From: Monarcha castaneiventris obscurior
Taxonomy: Eukaryota; Chordata; Aves; Passeriformes; Monarchidae
DNA length: 64,000 nucleotides
Assembly: GCA_026261815.1 (NCBI GenBank)
Contig: JAMPIT010000566.1
Coordinates: 27,181,001 to 27,245,000 of the forward strand
Reading direction: 5' to 3'
Shown here: positions 1 through 12,900 of the stretch, piece by piece
How positions within the stretch are numbered: position 1 is the stretch's first letter
Layout of the letters: the number at the start of each line of letters is the position of its first letter
Made by a program: the position numbers and the translations under genes
The notes under the pieces: model-generated
What the model saw: only the letters and a program-made list of their open reading frames with translations
Databases searched by the model: none
Told to the model about the DNA's origin: nothing

Positions 1-716
1 ACTTTTAAAAAAATTGTTTAAGTGTAAAAAAATAAGTACATTTCAGAGTAGTTTAGTTTGAAAGATATTATGAAGCTAGTTTCTAATAAAATGGCTGACT
101 GGGATTTTTGAGGCAAGTCATAAACACACTTGGTTTACATCCAAAATAACAACAAAAAAATTGTAATGAAGTTATCATTAACTGATATTTGGAAGATATT
201 GCACTTGCTACTCAGTTCATTTCAGACTATCTTTATAATTAAGAGCTTCCTTTAATAAAATTTAAAGATGTGTTAGGATGCAATAATAACTTTAATTTAC
301 ATTTTATAATCACCCAAGGATAATTTTGTTCTTGACTGTTGTGTTTTTCAAGCAAAGATAACAACAAAAATCTAAAGCAGTTTTCCAACCCCATAGAACC
401 GGAGCAGACAGCTGGCCTTGGTGATAGATGGCAACAGTTGCTGAATAATAGGTAGATGCAGTGTGGTTTATGGGAGCTGCTTGCGAGGCAAGAAAGGCCT
501 GCGTTTCCCTTCAGCGCTGGGACATTCAGATGACAAAAGACATGAATTCTGATGCCACAAAATACACAAAAGTTGAGGAAAATCTCTACTGAGCATCTGT
601 GACTGAGAGCCCACAATGCAGTGTGTTTGCAGAAGAATATGAAGTTAAAAAAGAGATCCTTCTATTGAAACACAGTGACAGAATGACTTTTTTGGTTTTA
701 TATCAATACTCAGTAC

Positions 717-938
717 TTATCTTTTTCCTAAGACCTTCTTTAAGTATTCTTCTAATCTGTTCCAAGTGATATTTATGCTCTGTGCATATAAACCAGGATT
801 CATCTGACTTAAAATTAGTTTTCCAGAAACCTGTAGATTTACACAGACAATTATGTCAGGATTGATTTGTTGGTGAAAAAACAAAGTGTCCTTAAGCCAT
901 TTGAAAAAGCTTAGGGTATCCTTGTCATCTCCACAGTT
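717..938 (-). CDS. Last coding exon (15) with stop at 717-719
   Basis: A 222-nt coding segment in phase 0 after acceptor TCTTGGATCTGCCAG. It codes for 73 residues, including DTLSFFKWLKDTLFFHQQ, NPDIIVCVNLQVSGKL and NITWNRLEEYLKKVLGKR, then TAA. The strand-helix pattern looks like a compact C-terminal domain. A candidate minus-strand polyadenylation hexamer ATTAAA lies at about 251-256. An alternative donor and last exon are described under findings. Confidence 0.75.
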   Translation of the reverse strand, partial: NCGDDKDTLSFFKWLKDTLFFHQQINPDIIVCVNLQVSGKLILSQMNPGLYAQSINITWNRLEEYLKKVLGKR

Positions 939-3900
939 CTGGCAGATCCAAGACACAATAAAATCTAGGGGACCTAGAGCCCTGCCTAGGTATCAGCAAT
1001 AAGCCCCACAGGGCTCAGAGTGACATTACAAGTCTGTCTTTAGGCAACTAAATCTAGATCCAGATTTCACAGCTGGTGAATAGGGTGATTTCATTTCCAG
1101 AAATTTATTTATTCCATATAGTTTGGGCACCTATTTTAGGATGACATACATTTCTGGAGATGTTTATTTCTTTGTTAATGAAACTGGTTGACAATTTAAG
1201 ACTAAGGTTTTGATTCAACCCAGTACTAGACATCTCAGCATAGTCTTCTACCTCCTTGCTGAAGCATAAGATACTGACAAGATAATACCCAATCTTGACA
1301 CGATAACACCTCACCTTGAGGTGGAGTGACGCAGTGCATGGGGCTCGGTGGGGAGTTCACTACGTTTTCCCTGAAGCATCCCTAGCAAGAGATCACTCAG
1401 GTGGTGCAGTTTAGCACTCTAGCAAGCTTACCCCTTCCCCCATGCGGCTGTTTAGGGGCGGATATCACACACACACAAGCCAGACAGCTCAGCATTACCA
1501 GAGGCACAGAGTCAGGAGGGCTCTCCCACATGGCATTTCCACGGACGAGGTTCATCTCAGTCTCGCTGCAAAGGGAGACCAAAGATGAGAAAGGACAAAC
1601 AATGGGGGATCCAGCATTTTGTACTGGAGCCGAACCAATGATCCGAGGACACAGGGGCGGTACAACGGCAGGGTGATATAACATCAACCTATGGGGAGAA
1701 GGGAGGGGTGGAGCGAGGAGCCAGTCCAAGTGCACCACAGCACAGGCAGATGGGAGAGGCAGTTTTCCTTGTACCCTGAGTCTGGTGAATTATTTATACT
1801 TTGCTAACCCACCAGCGAGCGGTCTCTGGTTCTTCGACCTTCACTACAACAGTCGAGGCCACTAAGACCTCTTAATGCAGTCAGAGCTGTGACTTTTGAT
1901 GGCAAAAATGAGCTTTTCTGGTTTGTGTATAGGTTCCAAGAATGAGGAATTTTCTAGTCCTGCTGATCACAATGAAATTGAGAATAATTTAGGTGAATGT
2001 ACATAGGGGTTTATTTAGGAAAAGTATGCCAAACTCTACTAACTATATTGATTAATTTGCATTTGTTAAAATGGGTGTTTAGATATGTGCTTCACACATA
2101 CATAGGTTCTACTGCTTATACTGAAATACAGATAAATAAAAATAGATCTCAACTTTGCTTTAAATGTTGAGCATATTATAGATCTGCTATTGTACTGCTA
2201 TGAAGCAGATTAGGAATTACATCTAAATTCTGGTTCTTGTAATTGTTAGGTGTTACCTGAGCTCTACATCAGCTTTTTGTTTTTGACAGGTGGTTCTGAA
2301 AAACTTCAACTTTTGATTCAGATAACTGCAAGGAAAGCAAAGCATTATTGTTTCTAGTAGTGACACTATTCCACTAGTTGTAGATGCTGAGTGAAACAAT
2401 ATTCCACTCAACAAATTCTAAAATTCCTCTCCAGATTACAAAGCCAAGGCCAAGACCTTGTCAGTGCATTTCCAGTAAATTGAATCACCAGCTGCTCCAG
2501 AAGTATTCACATGTTAGTGGCTTTTCCCGATATTTGGCAAGACAAATTCAAGTCAATATAACATTTAAAGTAAAAGGGCCCAACTAAAATCCAAATAAAA
2601 TAATGTTATTTGTCATAAATTTTCCAGCATTACAATGATGGTTGAAAGAAACCACTTCCTCCCCTGACCTTACGATACCAGCTGATTTTCTGTGTCCTGT
2701 TCATGAGTGAGTGAATCCCTCCAAGACCCTCAGTGGTGGAAGACGTTGAAAAATGATACATATGTTAAGGTTTCTCAGGGTTTACAGGTTTGACAGCAAG
2801 GCAAGCAATGCTGTGGTTTTGTCTGTTCATCTTAAATCCAACTTGATTGATGCCAGAATAGATTAAAATGCAATCAAAAATATTTGGTCACAACAAGAAA
2901 AATAAACAATGCAGAGGTTTAAATACTAATACTAATAATAAAAATAAACAAAAAAGACGCAGACCAAAAATACCCAACTCGAAGTGACACAGTTGTATGT
3001 AAAGTGACACAATATGTATGCACAGCAGTCTTAAATTAATATTACATCAGGAAGATTTAATTTACCTTATCTCCCTAATTTACCATTGTTCTCCTGCTAG
3101 AGGTGGTACTAAAGGTTTCATAATTTCCTTTATAGATTATGAAAAAGTTAGATCTGACCACCAGATTACACATTTGGCCTTGCCTCCTAGCTACAGAATC
3201 CAACAGAAAACACTTTATGTAACGCTTTATGAAAGTTATGTACAAAATACACCTTAAAAAGAATTAACTTTATAAAACTTCTAGATCACAAATATTTAAA
3301 TTGTCCAGGAATCTTTGATATGTCTTTCAAAACTTATCCTATTTCTTCTTTTTCCAGGTGATAATTGATCTTGAGAGGCTTGAGAGGTGGGCCCTTGTGA
3401 ACCTCATGAAGTTCAGTGAGGCGAACTACAAGGTCCTGTGCCTGGTTCTGGGCAATCAGTCTCCAATGTCAATACAGACTGGAGCTGAATGAATAAAGAG
3501 CAGCCCTGAGGAAGGGGACTTGGGGATAATGGTGGATGAAAAATTGGACATGAAACAGCGTGATGTGTTTGCATCCCAAAACCAACCATATCCTGAGTTG
3601 CATAAAAAGAAGTGTGGCCAGCAAGTCAAGGCAGGTGATTCTTTCCTTCTGCTGTGCTTTAATGAGACCCTCTCTAGAGTGCTGTGCCCAGGTCTGGTAT
3701 TCACAGCTCAAGATAGGCATGGCCCCTCTCCTATGAACACAAGCTGAGAGAGTTGGGGTCGTTTAGCCAGGAAAAGAGAAGGCTTCAGGGAAGATTTACT
3801 GCAGCCTCTCAGTATATAAAGGGGGCTTATAAGACAAAGAGGGACCTCTTGGAAAGGACTGTAGTGACAGGACAAGGGTCAACAGTTTTAAACTAAAAGA

Positions 3901-6900
3901 GAGAAGGGTTAGATTGGACCACCCAAACCATTCCAGAATTCTACGAGTTTATGACAATCTTGTAACTTACTTGATTGTAATGAAAGGATTTTCCTCTGTT
4001 AGATATGAAAAAAATATTTTTGTTTTAGATTTAGGAAACCATTTAAGCATTGCCAAAGTATTCAATGGCATTTTAGATGTACTCATGATGTTCACAAATA
4101 TTTAACAGATGAGTAATTTCAAGAAGACAAGTTAGGTGCAGGAAAGGCTGAGTGATAGGTCAGGGGGTTTTACAGTTGCTTTTAAAGGAAAGAGTAAAGT
4201 TTAAGCACTAAACATAGTCTCCTGCACTTAACATTAAAACCATTTTCCTTAAAGAGAGATTAAAACTCCATTACTCTTGCTGTTGCTTTATATATTCTGT
4301 TTTAGAATACTTTTGTGGATTTTTTTTTCTTTTCCTTATGTCCTCTATCAGCATGGTTATTAAAAAAAACATGTATTGTTAATTTCTCCCTTGCATGTTC
4401 AATATTATAGTAATTTATCATATCAATGTGTATGTTGATTTAGGCACGTAGTCAAACCACTTCCAGTGAGGGAACCTTGGAATGCCTTTTAATGCCATTG
4501 CAAGGGGGCTTCATGTGACTATTGAAAACTACCTTTTTTTCTCTTAAAAGTAGCCCACAGATCTCTTACTGATATAAGGAAAACAAGTGGAAATTTATGA
4601 TTACATAAGAAAATAAAAGCATTTTGATTTCGAATATTTCAGGATATTTTAAAATAGTGCTCAGTAGATGTCAGAAATGTACACACAGACCTATTTTGCA
4701 CAGAATAAAGCACATTGAATTGTCATTATGTACTGGCACATATCTGCATATACTTAAAAACACATCATGGTATTACCACTGCCTATTAGTGTCACTTTGG
4801 ACACTAATATCTGTTACGCTAAATGACAGTTTGGATTTCAGTGTTTGCAAAAAAGGAAAATGATACTTGGATTCTACCTGGGAATGGAAGTTATGTTGAT
4901 TTTGAGGCCTTCTTCATGGAAATACATGTGAAAACACTGCGATACATCTGGCTGGTTTTCAGCCAAAACATCAGACAGAATATCTAGTGCCTGCTCCAGT
5001 GCCTGGGAAAAAGGCCACTTCATGGCACAGGCCATTCCTCGTGGTGTCGTTGACAGTCCTGTCTCTGTCATCTCACTCCAAAAACCACAGTAAAATTATA
5101 CAAGATGTTAGTACAAATGCATCTTTACTTCCATTCAGCAGCTGGGTTTGTATTTCTACTGGATGGACAATGAGGCAGAGCAATGTTGTGAGTAAACCTT
5201 GCCTCCTTTCTGACCATCTTGACTCATCTGCTGTGTTCTCCTGATATCATATTAAAGATACCTATGTCCACATAAGATAACATCTCATTCATAACATTTT
5301 CTAAAGTCTGCTCAGTCTCATGGGTTTGTTTGTATTGATTTATTGAACTCTGGATAACAACACTGCCTTTCAGATGTGCAGTGAATAAGTCATTAGAGGT
5401 ATTGCTTTGTGCTTGGACTAAGTCCCTCAGAAACACTAATGGGAGATGGAAAAGTCACTTAGGTTATTACTCAAATCCCATTAAAAAACACTGAGTGACA
5501 TATTTAGTTGTCAGAATTAGTAGATGACTGATTCATAGGTTGCAATTATTTATCTGAAGTGCAATTTATCCTGATTGCTACAGAGTCTCGTGTTTTTGAG
5601 ATTACTTAGTCATTCACCAGTACCCCCATGTGATCATATAAAGTATATGGCCACCTTATTCAAATTTACTGAGTGAAATTATAGAAATGATCCCAAATAA
5701 ATTGGAAAAGGCAAATAGAAAACAACTTTTCATGTGTGTATGTTGTCACATATTTCCAGAATTTCCCTTGCAGTCAATAGAAATAACAGTGTGTATGCTG
5801 ATGAAAACACGATAGTCAAACCTGTATACAACTGCGTCTACATACAATAAATGTGAATTTTGCAAGAAATAAAACAGTTCTATCAAAAGACTTGCTTTTT
5901 TCTCTTTTAGAGTTATGTTTGACAGCTTTGTTCCTAAAGTGTCACAGCTGAAACCACTGAATTTTGATTAAAATACTTTGATTCAGACCTATATTTTTAG
6001 TTAGGAGAGATAAAAAAGAGGCAGGATTATATATATTATATCTATCTTTGTTAGATCAATCCACTCCTATGTAAGAAAACCGTTGACAGTGATTGTGTGT
6101 TGACTATTTTGGCCTTGGAGTAAAAAAATGAGTGTTATAAAAATCCAGTTCAGTTTTTGAGGAATACACGTGAATCACAAACAACAAACAAATAAATAGT
6201 TTATTTATACTCCTGCCTATATATGTTATATATAATAAATGAATGTAAAATAGGAAACTATATAAGGGATAAGCAGAGATGATATAAGTACACATATGGA
6301 TATAGATATAGACATCTTTTTTTTCAGATATAAGGAAGGAATAAAAAAAGGGGTCTGTTCATAAACTAACCAGAAAACTGTTGTCTCCTTCTGTTGGATT
6401 TTTTATTATTTCAAACCCGATTTTACATGTAAGCTATAGCTAGCATTTTGTCTCTGCGTATATTATTTCACAGGCACTATGGTACTGAAGCAGCAAAACT
6501 GACACCTAGACAGCATAGTATTAGAATGTGTAATCATTTCTAGAAAGCTGTGTATGGTATGTCACAGCACAGTCAACTTGCATTAGCTTAGTAAATCTGT
6601 ACTGCATCACTGAACATTAGCTCCAGTTCATCCATTATAGTGCAGAGATTGCTTATTGTGTTCCCAGGGCTCTTTTATATGAAAGAGCAATAGTGCTGTC
6701 TGCCAAAATGGTCTTGCCCTGTCAGAGTAGTTTTAATTGAGCTGAGCCGTAGGACCCTGCCCAGTGCTGTTATGGGAGCTGAGAGCCATTTGGTGAATAG
6801 CACTCTATGAGATTATGGCTGTTAAGAGTATAATGGACAGTTACTGTAATATCCTACCCAACTAGAACACTATAAACATGTCCATAGGTAGTCATTTTAC

Positions 6901-9900
6901 TTAGTTATCCTGTTTCCTAAAACAGTATGGGTCTGAAGCTTTGTGTCTATCTTTATGTGAAAATTATGGTTTATATTGGCAACAAGTGTTATCCATTCCG
7001 TGGTCATGGGAGGGAGACAGAAGAGGCCATCTTTAGAAAGGAAAATTTTACTATTTAAATTCCTTCTGCATCTTTAGATCAACCATTTTACCCAAACAGA
7101 ATGAAAACTAATGATATTTAAATATTTTATGTATTTTTCCAATGATAATATGTTAATGATTCAATGGAAAAACTAGTTGACAAGGAAAGTATTTTATTTT
7201 TAAGCTTATGAGAGACGATTGTAAATAATGACATATATTAACAGCTGTAAATAGGCACTAAATAATTTACCTTTTCAGTTGTTTTATTTGAGTAGTTCTG
7301 ATATTTAAACATATGTTACTTAATTTAAATAATTGCTTTCTGGTTTCCGATTGATTTACAGGGTAGCGTATAAGATGAACAGCATGTCTGGAAAGAAACC
7401 AAGGAATAACTATTTCCTTTCAAGCTTATGCACATTTGTGTATGGGGAAAAAAAAAATCATGAGTCATCAAAATGAAATTAGAAATGCAAGTTCTTTCTG
7501 GGGATGTTGGACAGAGGACATACACAGAAATGCCCTTAATTTCATATCACTGACAAATCACCACAGATCAAGCAAATAGAAATGGTAGTTTCTTATGATG
7601 ATGATGGTGGTGACTTGTGCAACCCCATTAATTCCATCTAATAGGTTTCTCTTTTTCAGGCAGAAATCTAAGAATATGAGGCTCATTGTGCTTCCATCCT
7701 GTATAGATGATCGAATGCATTTGCCTAGCAAAGACATGCTGGAGAAACACCAGTTTGCAATACAATGGCATTGTGAAGACCAGGACCCAGAGCTATTTTT
7801 TCGGAGATAAAAAAAAACCCAAAAAAACCAAAACCAAGTGCAGGCTTAGACAGGTTGGGACAATCTTTAATGAATGCACTCCTTATAGTGAGTGGACAGG
7901 AAAATAGATCTAAAAGGAAAAATTTTTCTAATGTTATTTTTAACTTCCTATAAGGTTAGAGTGAATTGCTGTCCAGAAATGGGTATTTCTTTTGAAAAGG
8001 TTTTTAACTATGTATATAGAGTATTTTCAAATGTGGAAGAAACATTAACAACCAGCCAAAGATAGATACACTTTTTATCTTCTTTACGTATTTTTATATG
8101 ATCTAAAACAAAGCATGTTTGTTCTTTCATGAGATGTAGATTATTCCTTATATCTGAACTGGAAACCCCAGTTTCTGCAATGTATAAGCATGTGAGAAAA
8201 GCATTTACACTATAAATATACCTTCGTTAAGTCACAAAATAAAAATGATTTCAAAATTGGGTAGTCTACCTCTTCATGTAACCTACCTCTTCATCTGTTG
8301 AAATGAAGAGAAGCCATAAAGCGATCAGTTTGTTCCAATGCTTCCTGGCCAATGGAGAAGACAGTCCTATGCTACTGCCCTCCCACACTCCACTTCATTC
8401 TTCCCATCTCATTTTGTCTATGTGTTGCATCTCATGTTATAATCCTCAGTGGATCAATAGAGCTAAATGAATTGTTAAAAAAGTAAGCTTTTTTTCTCTT
8501 TGTCTTCCTATTTATAGTTTCCTCTCTTTATCAGTTCTTCCTTCCCCTTCTCCCTCCCTTCTTTCCTCACTTTCTCTCATTCTAGTTATTTTTCTTAGGG
8601 CTAAAAAGGAGTTAGCTGCCACAGCTAGTGTTGAGGATTGTATGGGCATATCTCTGATAAAGATTACCACTGTAACAAAAGACCACAAACTCAGTGGCAG
8701 TATGATATTTGACTGACTGCTCAGTCTCAGCAGCACTTGCCCTGACCAATCTAGACCTGACCCTTGCAGCTGGAGGGGCCATGATTGTAGCCTGTGCACA
8801 TCTAGAACATGATGGACTTGGAATGACCTGTAGGAGCACTTGCCATCCCTGCAGAAAACTTGTAAAATGAAAGCAAGCAGTGTGAAGTCACTTTTGGAAA
8901 GGGTATGTGAAACCTACTCTTAATCACTTTTTCATCACTAGGGAATCTGTAGATTGTAGCTGAGCCACTCTGTAGGGAGAAAAGGCATATCACTCTAGGT
9001 CAAAAGTGACATGCCAGCTGGATGGAGGAAATTAAGACATTGTGTACCAGCTATTTTGTCTGCCTATTTTTATCCAAGCTCCATCAGTCTCTTCCAACTG
9101 CCTCTAAAATGGATAGCTAGAAGCTTCCATGCTTCAAGACTCTACTCTTAATTAAATGTAAATTTGGCTGATGAAGGAAGGTGGTGTTAAATAGTATCTT
9201 GTGAGTAATTTCATCATCAATGGAGAATTTGAAAAGTGTTCCAAATAACACTACAAACAGCCAGGATATGAAAATTCCATTTTATTTCAACTGTCTTAGG
9301 TAAATTATCATGCATTTTACAAGCCAGAATTTTTGGGAGAAAGGACTGTGCTTTCCTTACAAATTATATATGCAAAGGGGCTTAGACAGAAACACTTCAG
9401 TTGTAGTGACAGAATATTTTGTTTTGTCTCTTACAAGTACAAACAATAAAAAATACAGTATATTCTGTAATAACATTTTGTAACATTCTCTTCCATAGCT
9501 TTGACACTAACAAATTAAAATAATTTTCTCATTTCAATTGTTTTAATAACTCGTGCTTCAATTTTGAAACCAAAATGGAAATTAAAGGAAATGAAATATC
9601 ATTGCAAAAGCTGATTACATATTGTACCAGGGACTTCACAGAAATAAAATTAATATAAAATAAGCTGTTAGGTTGTCACACCTCCCACAGACAAATAGCA
9701 GGGAGACATTTTGGACCTATATAGACCCTTTTCTACTCAAAAGAAGAAACTGTTGTAGTCTTGAATATCACTGAATGACATCTGTTGAAACATATAACTA
9801 AGAGTTGCCCTTTCTTTGCAACAGGAAAAAAAAAAAGACTGAAGTTTAAAAAGAATCCTGGAAAAGTTTACCACCAACTATTTTCATACAGCATAATAAT

Positions 9901-12900
9901 AAGTAGGACTATATAATACAAGAATACTAGTATATTCAATTTCAGGAAATTAACTCTGAGTGAATTAAAAAAGCCTGTGAGCAAAGTGAGATGCACTAAA
10001 ATAAATTGGAAGAACTTTGGAAAATATTCAAAACTGCACCTTGAATTCTGAAGGAAGTACATAAGAGTCAATATGAAACTATGAAAAATTCCATGAATTA
10101 TTAACAATGAAAAGGAATGTGAAGCTAGAGAAGAAGAAGTAAAAAAAGCAAAGAGGCATATTCAGGATTAATGGACATCTCTTGATAAGAGCTATGTTGA
10201 TAAGAGTTTAAATTTAAAAGGCAGTCATAATAATTCTTACTTAAAACCTGTTAAATCCTGTAACCGTGGTTTGATCTGAAACTCAGTGTGGCTAGCTTAA
10301 TTTTTCTAGTACCTTGAGTGGGTGGATGACAGACAGAAATTTTCCTTTCTCGTTTATTGTGAAGGGTATTTAACACTTCAACAGCATTTGCGAAACAGAG
10401 ATTAGAACAAAATATTCTTCTGACTGCTTGCAAGCCTATTCGTTCTCGTAAGTGACAATGAGATTTAAGTCTTCTCAAAATAAGTGAACAATGGCTGTGC
10501 TTTTTTTTTTTTACTTCTTTTTTTAAAAGAATTCCACAAAACCCCCCCTAACATGGAAACAAGGCTTTAAAATTATATTTGTAACACCCTGTGTTGATCA
10601 AGTTAAGTGTGAGCTGTAGAAACAGGATCTAGATGGAGGAATTGTGGGTCTAGTAAGGCCCTATATTATGGATTAAGTAATAGGTTTAAACTGAGTCTTT
10701 CGGTAACAGTATCTGTCTGGTATACTATTTGGCAAATTTTTTTTTATAAAATCAGAGCTATTTTAAATAAGACAACTTTGAGAAAGAGCCATTCCAAGGA
10801 GAAGTTGACCATGATGAAGAGTTGTCCCACAGGGAGGACAAGAGAGACCAAGATCTCTCCCAAGGGGTTAAAGACAATGACAATAAGCTTTTCAAAGGGG
10901 AAGATGAACATGACAAAGAGTTGTCCCAATGGAAAGACTGCAACATCTAAGAGTTGGCCCGAGGGGAGGATGACCTCAGCTACATCTGGGACAACCTCTT
11001 GGGCATGGTGAATGATGAGGCCCCTCATATAGGTCCCAAGGAGGGTGCCCAGATGTCCCAGCAGTGTGACTACAGAGACAGCAGAAGAGGCAACTGTTGA
11101 CCTGCACAGCACATCTCCTGCCCCAGCAGGTCCCACAGACACCAAGCTGGCAGCTGCTACCCTGGCTGGAGGTCCTGAGGGAGAGGAGCTCCCAAGGGGG
11201 AAAAGGCAGCAGCTACTTCTGCCTTCAGCAAGCAGGTGACAGCAGCAGGGGCAGAGAGCCAGGTTGCTGCCCTGCACAGCCCCTGTTGCCCACACAGCCC
11301 CTCATCTCCCCAGCTGGAAATCCAAGTCCTCAGCAGGCAGTGGTCTCTCTGCAAGAAAGGGTCCTCCCACTTCAGGCGGGAGCTTTGGGCTCTGCACGGG
11401 CTGTTTCTGTGGTCCTGCATGGTGGGATGGCCAGAGGATTAGTGCCCCCCACTGCCAGTATCAGACAGGTCCCCAGGGATGGCACCCTGAGGGAGCAACA
11501 CATGGTGGGTTTGCTGTGAGCATGTTAATAAACAATGCTGATTTTCCAAATGTGCTCATCTGTGCCTGGTCCATCTCAGGAGCAAGACAGGTGCAGGCCA
11601 GGCACCAGAGATTTGAAACTCAATAGCTGTATGGATGCCGTGGCCAAGACGGATGCCACTTACCATGTTAACCATGACACCCAGTTTTCACTGTGCAAGT
11701 GAATTCCCCTACAAGGACAAGGGTGGTTGATTTGGAGGTGTCCCTGGTTTCCATTTCCTTTGAAATAAAAAGTAACTTTTTCTCTTATTTGGCCTGATCC
11801 GTTTTTATAATGCTTTTGGAAATTTTAGGATCATATAAATTCTATGGACAGTAAAATACTTCCTTTTTAAAGGGAGAAAAAAAATAAAGGAAATTAATTG
11901 TCATCATTTTTTGGCAGTGAAAAGTGCACTAAACAATAACATCACCACCAGTGTGGAGGGGAATTCATCAATTCTAAGTATAAGCATTGAAAAAATAAAC
12001 TAAATTTTTTAATCTCCAGTTGAGCACCATGAAGCAGAAATTCCTTTTCAACAACTTGAAGACTGGAATAGGGGATGTCTGCACAGCTGTTACTAATACC
12101 TTTCCTTGAAAACCTGCCTCATGGCAGGGCTTTTCCTTGTCTCCATGGGGCAGGGTTTGTCTCACCACAGTGGGAACATTACCTGCAGCTGCAGCTCTCT
12201 GTGGCCCTCACCTGAGTGGAATGGAGGTGTGTAGTGTGGGAGTTGCAGGTCCTTCCACTCTGGCATGACCTGTCAGGTGGTGTTGCCTGGTCATCCCAAA
12301 AGCAGCTCATCCTGGGGACTGTGTGGGGAGAAAACCTTCAAGTCATGTTGAGATGGGGCAAGAGGGAGCAAGAAGGAGCATTGCCAGATTGGAGGGTGGT
12401 GAGTCACTGGCACAGGTTGCCCAGAGAATTTGTGGCTGTCCCATCCCTGGAACTATTCAAGGCTAGGTTGAACAGGGCTTGAAGCAACCTGGTCTAGTAG
12501 AAGATGTGCCTGTCCATGGCATGGGGTAGGACGAAATGACCTTTAAGGTCCCCTCCAATCCAAACCATCCTGTGAGACTATGAACAGCAGGGGCATCAAG
12601 TTGGCCAAGCCCCCAGACCAGCACTGGGGTTCCACATGCAGCTTTATCTCTTTCTCCTCTGTTACACCACAAGACCCCTCCCATGCAGCAGCCCTCACAG
12701 CTGGGACATGTGTTAATCCACTGGATGGACATCATGTTTCACTGACTATCTGGATCCATACATAGCTTATAATATTTCTGAGGGTGGCTGAAACTTCTGA
12801 CCATTTGAAAGGGAAAGAACAATGAGATTTGAAATGGATTGTTCATTTAAAATATAGGAAGACTTGACCTTTTGGTAGCAGGGGGGCTACAGTGGTGGCC

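Noticed and set aside
10744..11295. 183-residue open frame on the minus strand
   Set aside because: Its length comes from a 33-bp repeat and GC-rich sequence; the product is low-complexity hydrophobic and has no family likeness. Kept only as a repeat finding.
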